Assembly: GCA_021828405.1 (NCBI GenBank) | Contig: JAKARZ010000005.1 | Coordinates: 1 to 64,000 of the forward strand | DNA from: Bacillota bacterium | GTDB lineage: Bacteria; Bacillota_E; Sulfobacillia; Sulfobacillales; JAIMBI01 | Reading direction: 5' to 3' | Length of the DNA: 64,000 nt | Part shown: in pieces, positions 44,499 to 54,519 of the stretch | Layout: each line of letters starts with the position of its first letter | Position numbering within the stretch: the stretch's first letter is position 1 | Made by a program: the position numbers and the translations under genes | The notes under the pieces: model-generated | What the model was told of the DNA's origin: nothing | The model's database searches: none | The model's input: the letters and a program-made list of their open reading frames with translations, nothing else

Positions 44499-44689
44499 CG
44501 AACGCTGAGGAACCCCGTCACAAGAGTTAACCCCAAAGCAAAGGAAATGAATCGGTGGGTGACGAAGAATCCTGACCGCTTAATGCGGAAAGGGGTTCGT
44601 CCCGAGGCATTAACGGATGGGCACGGCGGCCGCAGGAATTCGGGCCCGGTGGAGGGCCATGAGTGGGGAATACAACGAACGGACCCGGC

Positions 44690-45779
44690 GCCTGGCCGCC
44701 ACCGCTGAGGCGAGGCGCTAGGGCGTGGCGGGATCGCGGTCGTGGCGGAGGTCACCGGGCTCGACCGCGCGACGATTTGCTGCAGCCTCGTCGACTGGGC
44801 CCATCCCGACCGGTTGTCCCCGCGGGGCGGCAACGACGGCCCGACGGGGGCGCAAGGCGTGACGACCAACGACCTGAGGCTTGCGGCCGCCTTGCTCGCC
44901 CCGGTCAAGCCGACGACCCGGGGCGACCCTGAATCGCTGGTGCGGTAGACGTGCCAGAGCGGCCCTCAGCTGGCCGCGGCCCTGCGACAGCAAGCCACCC
45001 GGTGAGCCCCTCCACCGTGGGCGCCTGCGGCACGCGGCCGCCTTCCGTCTCCAACCCCCGGCAAGATGATGGAATGCCGAGCCCCGCATCCCAACCGCGA
45101 TGCCCAGTTCCACGCCAGCGCGGCCCGCACGGCCGCGAACCCGTGATCTCGGTGGACGCCACGAAAAAGGCGTGGATTGGGCCGTTCAAAACCGGCGGCC
45201 AGGCGTGGCAACCCGTGGCCCCGCCCGAGCGGGTGCCGGTGTACGACTTCCCCCGTCTCGCGGAGAGCAGGCCACCCCGGATCGCCTTGATGACCTGAAC
45301 CGCCACGCGGGCGGGGTAACCGTCGGGAGCGACCACGACACGGCCCCGTGCGCCGTCGCGTCCATCCGGCGCTGGGGGACCGACCGAGCCGGCCCCAATA
45401 TCCCGGGAAGACGACCGTGACCATCGTGGCCGACGGCGGCGGCCGCCACGGCTACCGCGTGGGCCTGTGGAAGGCGGAGCATAGCGCTTGGCGACGGACC
45501 TGGCCCTGACGATCCCGGTCCGTCACCTCCCCCCGGCAGCAGCCAGGGGAACACGATCCGGCCCCGGTTATTCAGCGTGCTCAGCCGCGACTGCCGCGCC
45601 GCCCGCTGACCCGCTTCGAAACCTTGGTCCCGTGCATCGCCAGCGCCACCACGACCACCGGTCTGACCGTCCATGCGGAGTACGACCAGGGCTCCGATCC
45701 GACCGGGACCGTCGTGACGGACGAAGCCTTCCACGCGCTCCCTGTCACGCGGGAGCCTTTCATGGCGAACTATACCATT
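44690..45779 (+). pseudogene. ISAzo13-family transposase, heavily decayed
   Basis: Pieces in all three frames follow ISAzo13 transposase order: VVAEVTGLDRATICCSLVDW, then VKPTTRGDPESL, SQLAAALRQQATR-like sequence, VISVDATKKAWIGPFKTGGQ (first catalytic Asp), VPVYDFPRLAE, GVTVGSDHDTAPCAVASIRR, TIVADGGGRHGYRVGLWKAE (second catalytic region), TIPVRHLPP, TRFETLVPCIASATTTTGLT and PFMANYTI near the end. More than five frameshifts and stops are needed. A smaller piece of the same family is at 3611-3880. Confidence 0.8.
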
Positions 45780-45866
45780 ACGCCATGATGACATGATTAT
45801 GACGGGGTTCCGAAGACTGGGGACGGAACTCCTGTCAGCCAGGGATCCGTCCCCACTTCCGACTGC

Positions 45867-48800
45867 TTACGGCTGGTGCGTGATGAACCGGTAGTACACC
45901 CCATTGACGATCACCCACAACGTGAAGGTCTCAGGCGTAATGGAGGTGCTCCATCCACTGCTGCTGGATTTCTCGGCTATTTCGATATACACCGAATCTG
46001 CGGACGAGGTGTTGTTGTCGCTGATCCACTGACCATCGTAGCTGTACAAAAGAGAGACCGTGCTCGAAGTTGGCCCCGCAAATGTAAAGCCGGCATACGC
46101 GTAGCTAGGGCTTCCGCTAACTACCGACGTGCCAATGTCGATATACCAGTTGGGCCACGGCTCCTCCCAGTTGTACTGATTGATCGGGTTAGGCCAGACG
46201 GCCACCTCGCTAAACCCAGGGGCGGTACCGCTCATCGTGTCAAAGACAGTGTTAAGGGCCGGTGTTTCGACCCAGTAGACGCCCCCCGAATAGGTCGCAA
46301 AGTCGGTCCACTGTGAGGCATATTGCGCGGTCGTTATGCCACTCAGTTCAGGATAGATCTCGATTGTACCCGACCCGCTGGAATTCCCCGCTCCTTTCTC
46401 ATAGGCCGCGTTTGGCGACAGCCAGTTCGAGGTGGTCACCATCATGCTGGAGGAGATCGAGCCGCTGGTAGCCGCCGACACCAGCGCGGTGATGAAGGCC
46501 TCCCCGTTTAGGACGCTGTCCACCGCACTTGCTGAGGTCGTTACAATGAAATCGTTGGAGGGCACCATTTGCGCACCGACGGAGCCGGACCCGATCGTCA
46601 CCGTCAGGGCCACCGTGCCGCTGCCGGTCACCACCGCGGCGCTGGGGATCAAGGTCCCGCCGGTCACCGTGCTGTCCAGCACGGTAAACGCGCCGGGCGT
46701 CGCCACCGTAGCGGAGGCCAGGGCCGCCCCATAGGTGTCGTAGTTGAGGTCGATGACCATTGAACCGTTGGTGCTGGTCGTAGCTCCCGTGAACGATGCC
46801 ATGACGCCCGCCGTTGCAACCGCCTGGTCGGCCAAGTCGAGGCCGAGCGATGGCAACGACACCTTCGCCGGCGCGCTGCTCACCATCCACACATTGGCCG
46901 ACGACTGGCCCGGCTTGATGTCCACCACCATCGACGACGAACTCACCCCACCATTTGCGGCCTGCCAGTACTCGCCGCCCGGCAACACGGGCAGCTCCAC
47001 CGCTAACGGCGTGGTGCCCGTCACGTCAATGGGGTCGCCTCCCGCGTCCACGTTCACGACCTGCAGTTCCACCGGCGTGTTCGCCGGCAGCGGGATCTCG
47101 TTGACACTGCTCACGTGCTGCCCGTTGTACTCGATCCACGGTGTCGTGATGGGCGTGCCTGGCACCACGGTGATCTGGAAGCTCGCCGACGGCATGGCCG
47201 CGTTGGACACGTCCGTCACGGTGACGGTGGCCGTGCCGGCCATCCCTGCGTACAAGCCACCGGCGAAGCCACCCGTGACCCCCTGTACCGCCGTTACCGT
47301 GCCGCTGCTGGGTGGAGAGATGATTTCGCTGCCCGACGCGGCTGCGCCCGCCCCGAAGCTCACCACCCCGGAGTTGCTGGACTGGAACAGAATCTCGTCG
47401 TAGGTGTTACCCGACGCGACGGCGCCCAGCGCATTCTCCAGCGTGGCCGTGAGACTGTCCAGCGGCGTCCCCGCCGTGACCCGCGTCTGCTCGCCACCAA
47501 GCGAGAGGGTGGTGGCGTAGTTCGACGGCGATACCACCGTGTAGACGGCCCCGTCTTCCTCCATCTTCGCCGCGCCCGAACTGGCCACCTGGAACGTCGC
47601 GCCGACGGTGGCGCTGCTCAGCACCTGCATGGGAATCGACGCAATGCCCTGGCTGTTGGTAAACGCCTCATAGGTGTCCCCTGCCTGGTTCGCCCCGTTC
47701 GGCAAGGCCGCCACCCCGCCGTCCACCAGCGTGAACCAGATGGGCTGGCCCGCTTCCGGCACGGCATGGCCGTACTGGTCGGTCAGCTGCGCCGACACCA
47801 TCGCGGTCTCGCCCGCGGTGACGGTCGCGCTCTGGAGCGCGTGGGAGTCGTCGAAGATCGCGGTGAACCGAGGCAAAGACTCGGTGTACCCGGGCTCGGG
47901 TGCAGCAAACGTCCACATGGTGGTGCCCGCCAGTGCTGGGGTGAGGGCCGTGTCCGCCACCTTGATGGTCACAGGCTCTCCGTCCCCATGGGCGAACGTG
48001 TAGACCCCAAACTCGAATTGTCCGTTGGTGGTGGACACGGCACTCAAGTTGCTCGGGGCCGGACCGAACTTCACCGCACCGAAGACCATGCCGGAGCCGG
48101 TCGCGGACACCGTGCTGTAGCCCAAGATCGCGTTCGGATTGCTGGTGGAGGAGTTGTCCGTCACGACAAAGGTGGCGGCCGCCCCCAACCCTAGCGAGAT
48201 CGTGTTGCCGCTCGCGTCCACGACGTCCGCCGCATACACCGTTGTGCCCGAGACCGTGGCCACAGGCCGCACCGTCACCGCCGCCGGTACCCCTACCTCC
48301 ACCACCGGGATGCTGATAGACGCGGCATTGAGCGGCGTGACCGTGGGATCCTCACTCTGCGCCGTCACCGTGATCGTGCCGTTGGACCCGTTCTCGCTGT
48401 ACACCGTCACCGGGACCTGGAACGTGCCGGACGCCACTTCGATCGTCGCCGTCGTCTGGCTGCTCGACGCCGAGAAGCTCGCACGTGCCGTGCCGCTCAG
48501 CGTCAGGTTCACGTACTGGCCATTCGCCGTGGTGTACGGGGCCCCGGTGCTGTCTTTCAACTGCACCCACACCGTCGTGCTGCTCTGCGCGTTGCTCTCG
48601 AGGTTCGGCAGCGTCGACTGCAACCCCAGGCTGTTGTCACTCGGCGCCGTGGTCATCACCGTGGCGCTGCCGTAGGTCACGTTGGCCACTTGTGATTGCG
48701 TCGCGACGCCTCCTGCCCCAGAGGTGCTGGAGACAAGGTTGTCGGTCGCAAAATCGTACGTGTAGTTCCCATCAATACTTGGTGCGCTTATCGCAACGCT

Positions 48801-49766
48801 CCCCACCCCGTCCGTCAGGGTGATGAGGCCACTGGTGGACGGCGACTCACAAGGCAAGACCAGAAAGCACTGGAAATGGCTGCTCGAGGCACCAAACAAG
48901 CCTCCGTTGCCCTGAGGATTCGTCTCGAACACCCAAACCGTGCCGCTGAAGTTCGCCACCGTGTCGCCGTGGCTGTCTTCCACCGTCGCCGTCAGCAGGT
49001 CGGTCGCACTGCCGTTGGCCATCAGCGTCGGTGAAGCAGGGCTCAGCACCACCTGCGCCGCGGTACCGTATGCCGTGGCCGACCCCACGCTGCTGATAAG
49101 CGCCCCCTCGGGGTTGTTAGCTGCCAAAGGACTTTTCGCGTATGCGACGAACCGGTAAGAGCCTTCCTGGCTCGGCGTGAAGGTGAACGAGTTCCCGCTC
49201 GCATATGCCCCGCTCTGACTCCACGTCCCGCTCGGGCTCTCCACCCAGAATTGATATAGCGGATCAAAGATATTGGTAGCGGTGGCGGTGAGCGTGACGG
49301 ATGCGCCCAACTGGACCCCTGCTGACGGCGCGGAACTCAACACCGTCACGCTGGAGTCCACAAACACCCCATCCGGCAACGTGGTCGCGGCCATACTCCA
49401 ATCGCCCGCCGAGACCTGGGCTTGGTTCAATACATCCACGGTGACCAGATAGTCCCCCGCGGAGGGGGTTGACAAGGTGAAAGTGTTGCTGGCGGAGTAG
49501 TTTTGCCCGTCTACCCAGGTGCCGTTGGGCATCTCCACCCAAAACTGATACTCTGTCGTCGCGTTGGCACTGGTAGCGCTGGCCGTGAAGGTGGCCGACC
49601 CATTTAACGTCGACGTCGTCGGTCCCGTCAGGCTCACGGCTCCCACGGTCGACGGTTGTTGGGCAAACACGGCCGTCGCGGGCAAGATCGACATCCACGC
49701 CAACGAGGAAGCCATGGTGAGCCCCTTCACCATCTTATGCCGACGGTCATGTTTCATCGTAACCAC
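45867..49766 (-). CDS. Large secreted surface protein with Ig-like domains
   Basis: A 1299-residue protein with a signal peptide (KGLTMASSLAWMSILPATAV, cleavage near FAQQ) and no lipobox. Two related domains near the N-terminus contain YQFWVEMPNGTWVDGQNY and YQFWVESPSGTWSQSGAY. Invasin/Big-1-like strands follow (VEDSHGDTVANFSGTVWVF; VQLKDSTGAPYTTANGQYVN; AQLTDQYGHAVPEAGQPIWF). It is rich in Ser, Thr, Val and Gly and nearly free of Cys, typical of exposed beta-sandwich arrays. No LPXTG, SLH or transmembrane anchor is visible at the C-terminus (FTLWVIVNGVYYRFITHQP), so the anchoring mode is unknown. The GTG start at 49766 has AAAGGGGG upstream and a promoter close by. Confidence 0.82.
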   Translation of the reverse strand: MVTMKHDRRHKMVKGLTMASSLAWMSILPATAVFAQQPSTVGAVSLTGPTTSTLNGSATFTASATSANATTEYQFWVEMPNGTWVDGQNYSASNTFTLSTPSAGDYLVTVDVLNQAQVSAGDWSMAATTLPDGVFVDSSVTVLSSAPSAGVQLGASVTLTATATNIFDPLYQFWVESPSGTWSQSGAYASGNSFTFTPSQEGSYRFVAYAKSPLAANNPEGALISSVGSATAYGTAAQVVLSPASPTLMANGSATDLLTATVEDSHGDTVANFSGTVWVFETNPQGNGGLFGASSSHFQCFLVLPCESPSTSGLITLTDGVGSVAISAPSIDGNYTYDFATDNLVSSTSGAGGVATQSQVANVTYGSATVMTTAPSDNSLGLQSTLPNLESNAQSSTTVWVQLKDSTGAPYTTANGQYVNLTLSGTARASFSASSSQTTATIEVASGTFQVPVTVYSENGSNGTITVTAQSEDPTVTPLNAASISIPVVEVGVPAAVTVRPVATVSGTTVYAADVVDASGNTISLGLGAAATFVVTDNSSTSNPNAILGYSTVSATGSGMVFGAVKFGPAPSNLSAVSTTNGQFEFGVYTFAHGDGEPVTIKVADTALTPALAGTTMWTFAAPEPGYTESLPRFTAIFDDSHALQSATVTAGETAMVSAQLTDQYGHAVPEAGQPIWFTLVDGGVAALPNGANQAGDTYEAFTNSQGIASIPMQVLSSATVGATFQVASSGAAKMEEDGAVYTVVSPSNYATTLSLGGEQTRVTAGTPLDSLTATLENALGAVASGNTYDEILFQSSNSGVVSFGAGAAASGSEIISPPSSGTVTAVQGVTGGFAGGLYAGMAGTATVTVTDVSNAAMPSASFQITVVPGTPITTPWIEYNGQHVSSVNEIPLPANTPVELQVVNVDAGGDPIDVTGTTPLAVELPVLPGGEYWQAANGGVSSSSMVVDIKPGQSSANVWMVSSAPAKVSLPSLGLDLADQAVATAGVMASFTGATTSTNGSMVIDLNYDTYGAALASATVATPGAFTVLDSTVTGGTLIPSAAVVTGSGTVALTVTIGSGSVGAQMVPSNDFIVTTSASAVDSVLNGEAFITALVSAATSGSISSSMMVTTSNWLSPNAAYEKGAGNSSGSGTIEIYPELSGITTAQYASQWTDFATYSGGVYWVETPALNTVFDTMSGTAPGFSEVAVWPNPINQYNWEEPWPNWYIDIGTSVVSGSPSYAYAGFTFAGPTSSTVSLLYSYDGQWISDNNTSSADSVYIEIAEKSSSSGWSTSITPETFTLWVIVNGVYYRFITHQP

Positions 49767-49781
49767 TGTCTACTGTCCCCC

Positions 49782-49810
49782 TTTATACGAATACGCTACT
49801 GGAAAGTCAG
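49782..49810 (-). promoter_or_regulatory. Promoter of the surface protein
   Basis: CTGACT (49805-49810), a 17-base spacer and TATAAA (49782-49787) on the minus strand. The GTG start follows 15 bases after the -10, with a GGGGG ribosome binding tract between. Confidence 0.5.
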
Positions 49811-49859
49811 AAACTGTATCACGCACCACCGCGCCTATGTGACACCTGGGGAATAAATA

Positions 49860-50310
49860 TGTGACCATCAGGTAGTGAAATTGAGTTTAGTGCTGAATAT
49901 TTGGCACCGATGCGGCTCGGACTCCCCGTCAACTCTGACTCCACGGGCCCGTGCTTCCCGGAAGATTCATGAGCCGCAAACGCCAACGGGCGGGATCCGT
50001 CACCCTAGGAGCCCCGCTATCGAGGCTCGGCCAACCGCTTGCCGCCCCTCGCATCCCGTTGCTGACACGGATCTAGCTACCATCGATGCCGAAGGTAGTA
50101 CGAGAAGCGGAAGTACGACATGGTCTCGAGTCGGCCCTGCGGACCTTTTGCGCGAAAAACCCTTCCGTCCGGGCCATTAACGCATGGTCCATAAGATCGT
50201 ATGGTAGGTTTTGCGGAGACTCACTGGGATCGAGGCGTATCTGCCGCAGCTCTGGCTGTCACTAGTACAACGTGGCTTCCATGCGTCCCGCCCGCACGAT
50301 TTGGGCTCGC
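49860..50310. other. Intergenic, nothing recognised
   Basis: About 450 bases of lower coding character than the surroundings. The sequence GGGCCATTAACGCATGG near 50175 resembles AGGCATTAACGGATGGG near 44607, suggesting a shared remnant of a mobile element end. No gene is seen. Confidence 0.3.
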
Positions 50311-50691
50311 TTAAGTCTTAAGAGGGAGACAGCCCAAGCCAGGAAGTGGCACAGATCGTCTCGGAGCAGTCAAGGGACCCCATAATGACGCGCAGGGGGG
50401 CGAAGGCGTTCGATGCCGAAATCCCAACCTCGAGGAAGTCAAACTGCCGTTCGACGCTCGTCTGAGCTTTGTACTTCCAGAGCAAGACGGCGTCATAGTG
50501 GATACGCCAACGCGCTGGACTATGAATAGAGGGCATCCAGGGTGACCTCCGCGAAGATCGGCTAGGCCGTGCCCGTGTCCGTGAGGTGCACCGACACGCA
50601 GACGGCCTGGACCCGGGCGAGAGAAGGCACACGGCCCGGCAGAATGCGTTGACGGATGGCCACGTACGGCTGCAAGCCCAACCGGTCCCAC
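50311..50691 (-). pseudogene. IS1634-like transposase remnant
   Basis: One frame ends VLLWKYKAQTSVERQFDFLE with VGISASNAFAPLRVI, resembling the YKGQxxVExxFxFLK block near the end of IS1634/IS4-type transposases. Another frame upstream reads DRLGLQPYVAIRQRILPG. Only the C-terminal region is recognisable and it is broken by stops. Confidence 0.45.
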
Positions 50692-51277
50692 TGTTTAGCG
50701 GTGTATAGTCTCACGTTTTTTCGCACCGGTAGTCATCAGGGTCATGACAGCGGCAGGGCCAACGGATGAGGTGCGCAGTTGGCCAGGAGACGCAACAGCT
50801 GTTGTTCGACGAGCCCGGTCCCTTAGCGGTGCCGGCCCATCAGAGCATTGGCGAGCAGAGGCCCCGTGGGACATTGTTAGGGAAGGTATGATTTTGGAGG
50901 GTCGGAACGCCCCATGCGCGCCTCGCGGGCCCTTGCCAGCCGGACCGCGGCCACTCCGGGGCCCAGGGCCTCGCCTCCTGAGCCCCCGATGAGGGGCCAT
51001 TTCACGATTTGTGCACAGTGCGGGCCCGCTGGGTTGCCTGCACCGCCACCATTCGTGCTTGCTCCAGCACCTTCCGTACCCCACAGTACCGAGCGATCCG
51101 ATCGCCGGGTCTACCGTGGGGATGACCCGGTCTGGCGCGACCCGCTGCGCGATCCGCACGCCCCCGTCCGGGTCGGGCTCCGTGTCCTGCTCCGAAAAAC
51201 CGGGGGGGAAACGACGCGCAGCCCACGCCGCAGCAGGCCCGGGCCCGCCGGGCGCGTGCGGCACCTCCGCGAACCGG
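50692..51277 (-). other. Worn transposase-like sequence, probably IS1182 type
   Basis: A minus-strand run near 51090-51190 reads GVRIAQRVAPDRVIPTVDP, similar to the RVxxVxDPExRHGRK segment that precedes the catalytic core of IS1182-type transposases. The continuation is lost. The rest of this ~590-base stretch has no recognisable gene. Confidence 0.35.
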
Positions 51278-52446
51278 TTACGAGGCCGGGGTGAGCGTGA
51301 CCTCGTCCCCCAGGGTTTCCAAGCGTTTCACGGCTTGGCGCCGCACCCGGTCTTGGTCCCGCCGGTCAAAGTAGTCCCCCCCGAGATCCGCGTAGGGGGT
51401 CTGGCGGGCGTCCACGGCGAGGGTGTGCGCCACGATGACGGCCGCGCGTTTCGTCCCCTTGGTGCGCACCATCCGGCGATACTGGGCCCCCACGTAGGTC
51501 GCTTTCGTGCGGCCCGCCGCGTGCGCTGCGTCCACCAGCGTCGCGCCGAGCGCGCGGTTCGGGGATGGTGCGGCCGGAGAAGCGTTTGCCGGCGCTCTCA
51601 TGGTTCCCGGGAGCCAGGCCGATCCCCTTTGTCAGCGCGGCGGCACTCCGAAAGGCCTCCACCGTCGGGCCCCCCGCCGCCAGGATGGTTTCCGCCACCC
51701 GGGTCTTCACCCCCGGGAGGCTCTCCAGGAGCTCCCGGGGGGCCGCCAAAGGGGCCAGGCGGGTCGCCACCTCCGCATCCAAGGCCTGGATCTGGGTGTC
51801 CAAGGCGTCCATGTGCCGGAGCTGTTCTTGCAAGAAGAAGCGCTGGTGCGCCCATCTGTCCCGTGAGGGCCGCCACCAGTTCGGTGGTCGAGGCGCGCAC
51901 GCGCTCATCCGCCAACGCCGCAAGGATCCGAGACCCAGAGACCCCCCGCACATCGCTTACGACCGACGCGAGCTTAATGTTGGCCCCCTCCAACACCTTA
52001 TTGGATCCGGTTGGGTCGCGCGCCCGTTCCTCGATGACGCTCTTGCGGTAGCGGGTCAGCTCCCGCAGTTCTCGTTGGGCCCGGTCCGGAATGAAACTCG
52101 GGCGCAGGAGCCCATGGGGTAAGAGATCCGCGATCCACTCGGCGTCCTTCACGTCGGTCTTGCGGCCCGGCACCGCCTGGATGTGCGCTGGGTTGACGAG
52201 CCAGGTGGTGAAACGGCTCTCCAGTAGGTTGAAGACGGGCTTCCCGTAGCTCCCGGTGGACTCCATCGCTACATGCGTCACCTGGTGCTCGGTCAACCAG
52301 GTCTGCAACGCCAGCAACGCCGGGGTGGTGGTGCCAAACGTCTCCACGGTGCGGAGGCGGTCGCGGCCTTGGCGGACCAAGACACAGGCGACCACGGTCT
52401 TCTTGTGGACATCGAGCCCGGCGCACCGGGCAAAGACGACCTCCAT
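51278..52446 (-). pseudogene. IS110-family transposase, frameshifted
   Basis: The N-terminal part (from ATG 52446) has FARCAGLDVHKKTVVACVLV (RuvC-like DEDD Asp), [19 protein letters not shown] (Glu) and [20 protein letters not shown]. After a shift near 51860 come FFLQEQLRHMDALDTQIQAL and LLESLPGVKTRVAETILAAG with the SxPG serine-recombinase-like region (FRSAAALTKGIGLAPGNHES). After another shift near 51570 come ATYVGAQYRRMVRTKGTKRA and AVIVAHTLAVDARQTPY. Together this is a full ~390-residue IS110 transposase with two frameshifts. Live IS110 elements move using a bridge RNA from the element's non-coding end. Confidence 0.85.
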
Positions 52447-53294
52447 CCGGTTCCCTTCTTTCCTTCTCGCTCGCTACTCACGTGAAGGCCGTAGACGGCG
52501 TCCGACGCCATAAGGTTGGATTCTGCTCCGCGTGCTCGCCCCGAGGGGCCGCAACAAGACGAGATACCCACGGCGCTCCGGGTCAAACTGTGTCGCGGCC
52601 TCGCAAGACCACAGAGATACCGACCTCCTCACGGGAGCGCCGCGCCTCCTTCGCCATCGACGACCCAGAGCCTGTTTTTCATGGGGCGGGGTGCAGCTCA
52701 GCCGCATGGGGAACTGTGTCGTCACCGTGGCCCACGGCGCCACTGCCTGCCGGTGTACTCCGCCTGACCGGCCGCACTGTCCGCCACTAATATCTCCAGT
52801 TGCGCCGCGCGGGCCGCCGGGTCCGCCGTGGCCGGTCCGGCGCGGGGATCCCGTCCACCGCCCCTTGCCGCAACACGGCCGCGATCGCCCGCCGGATGAG
52901 GGTCGGCGCGCCGCCGCCCCCGTCAGCATCTGCCGCAACAGCGCCCGGTCGGTGTCGGGGGCCAACACCCGCCACCGATACTCGCACAGCGTCGAGCGCT
53001 TTATCTGAATGTCGGGACTGCGGCTGAAGCCGGTCAGCGTAGAACGCCGCCTCCACCGCCTCGCCGTCCGACCAGCCCGGACGGCGCTCCAGCAGGAGCT
53101 ACGGAATCACGACCACCGACGACCTGGCGCCCACCACCCGGGCGGTAGCGAGGGGGGAGACGGCCCAGACTGAGCTGCCACTTGGCCAAAGGCGGGCCTT
53201 CCGCTATCGTAGGCGGGAACTGCTGTGACCCAGGCCCCATTGACGGAAGGAGCGTGACGCCATCGACAGGGCCCCGTTTCCGCATAGGCTCACC
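52447..53294. other. IS110 flank and worn sequence
   Basis: Directly upstream of the IS110 gene this ~850-base region would hold the element's left end and, in IS110-group elements, its bridge RNA. I cannot fix the element boundary by eye. A minus-strand run near 52900-53060 (EAAFYADRLQPQSRHSDKAL; LCEYRWRVLAPDTDRALLRQ) looks like a further transposase relic without a family. The right end precedes the thioesterase gene. Confidence 0.35.
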
Positions 53295-53720
53295 GTGCGC
53301 GTGCGGTTTGCCGAAACCGATGCCAACCAGCATGTGAGCCAGGTGAGCTACCTGATTTACTTTGAGGAAGCGCGCACTGCGCTCATGGCCGAGCATGTGC
53401 CCACGTTTGAGTGGTTCACCGGCGAGCACACGGTGGTGCTAGTGCGCCAGTGGATCGACTATCTGGCACCGGCCCACTTTCCCGACCAGTTGGATATCTG
53501 GTCCAGCGGTGTGGCGCTGGGCACCAGCTCCGTTCGCCTCGCGCATGTCATCACGCGGGACGACCCCGCCGGGACGACGCGCATTGCCCAGGGGGAATCC
53601 ACCATGGTGCTCGTGGATGGGGCAACGGGCGCCAGCAAGCCCTGGCCCGATGCGGTCCGCGCCCACTGGAGCGCCCTGATGCGGCCCGAGTTGGCGCCGG
53701 CCTTTGACCGAAAGCGCTAA
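53295..53720 (+). CDS. Acyl-CoA thioesterase, 4-hydroxybenzoyl-CoA type hotdog fold
   Basis: A 141-residue hotdog protein. MRVRFAETDANQHVSQVSYL is the family's catalytic helix entry, with Asp in TDANQHV, followed by IYFEEARTALMAEH, VVLVRQWIDYLAPAHFPDQL and TTRIAQGESTMVLVDGATG. It would hydrolyse an acyl-CoA thioester. The exact start is unclear: the frame continues upstream with PFPHRLTV, which fits the family, but only a non-standard codon is available there, so the GTG at 53295 is reported. It converges with the SMR-like gene, overlapping it by four bases. Confidence 0.8.
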   Translation: MRVRFAETDANQHVSQVSYLIYFEEARTALMAEHVPTFEWFTGEHTVVLVRQWIDYLAPAHFPDQLDIWSSGVALGTSSVRLAHVITRDDPAGTTRIAQGESTMVLVDGATGASKPWPDAVRAHWSALMRPELAPAFDRKR

Positions 53721-54157
53721 GTCGGCCGCCACAGGAGCCAGACCCCCAGCACAATCACGGCACTTCCGGCCAGGCGCGTCCAGCTCCACGGCTCACGCAG
53801 CGCCACCACGCCCACGAGGACGATGAGGACGTAGGACAGGCTGAGCGTCGGATAGGCGACCGCTAGCGGCAGCCGCTTCAGCAGCAGCAGCCAGGTCACG
53901 AGGCTCACGACGTACGCGGCCAGCCCCAGCAGGATCTCCGGGTTGGTGATAACGGCCACCCACTGGGACAGCGCCAGCGTCACTTTGCCGGTGCCCGCCT
54001 TCAGGAGGTATTGGCCCGCCACGTTCAGCCCGATGGTGATGGTGAACAGCACGGGCATCGAGCCGATCACGAGGAGCCGCCGTCTCGCCGCCGGTCGCGC
54101 AAATCTTTGGGCCCAGAGCCCGTTTGTATTAGAATCGTCACTGGCCACCTCCCGCAT
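53717..54157 (-). CDS. Small multidrug-resistance / EamA-like four-helix membrane protein
   Basis: A 146-residue protein with a ~35-residue basic N-terminal segment and four helices: LFTITIGLNVAGQYLLKAGT, AVITNPEILLGLAAYVVSLV, LPLAVAYPTLSLSYVLIVLV and LAGSAVIVLGVWLLW. The GLAAYVVSLVTWLLLLKRLP and AYPTLSLSYVLIVLVG blocks match the EmrE/ArnE-type SMR family, although the membrane Glu of EmrE is not at its usual place. Such proteins act as dimers exporting drugs or flipping lipid-linked sugars. ATG 54157 is chosen; a later ATG (MPVLFTITIG) gives the classical SMR length. Confidence 0.75.
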   Translation of the reverse strand: MREVASDDSNTNGLWAQRFARPAARRRLLVIGSMPVLFTITIGLNVAGQYLLKAGTGKVTLALSQWVAVITNPEILLGLAAYVVSLVTWLLLLKRLPLAVAYPTLSLSYVLIVLVGVVALREPWSWTRLAGSAVIVLGVWLLWRPT

Positions 54158-54519
54158 TCCACGGACGGGGCTCGTGTCTTTCTGTCGGTCATGCGCACGA
54201 CGATCGAGGCGGCCCGCCCGCTGAGACCAAACGCCAGGGGGCGGTGTGCCGTTGCGCCGCTCCGGTGCACACGCGGCCGACATCCCGCCGAACGGGGGTG
54301 GGCGCGGCACGCATCAATCCCTGCCCGCCGGACGTCGCAACGCGCGGTGCTCGTCCGACCGGGGGGGTAGGGGGCCATCCGGTCCCCGCGAAATGGGAAC
54401 AAGCGGCGGCTGTCCGGTGGGCCGCCCCGTTGCTAGCGTCAATGTGTGGGCCCGGGACAGGCGTCGGCGAGGGAAGATCGGGGAAACGTCGGAGAATCGT
54501 CCAGGGAGGATGAGTAGCG
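54158..54519. other. Intergenic, divergent promoter region
   Basis: About 360 bases between the divergent SMR-like and alcohol dehydrogenase genes. No gene is seen. It must carry both promoters, but no strong -10/-35 pair stands out. A GGGAGGA tract at 54504-54510 precedes the dehydrogenase start. Confidence 0.35.

Noticed and set aside
48352..48675. Open frames opposite the large surface protein gene
   Set aside because: They mirror the strong codon bias of the Ser/Thr/Val-rich gene on the other strand and have no start signals or family resemblance.
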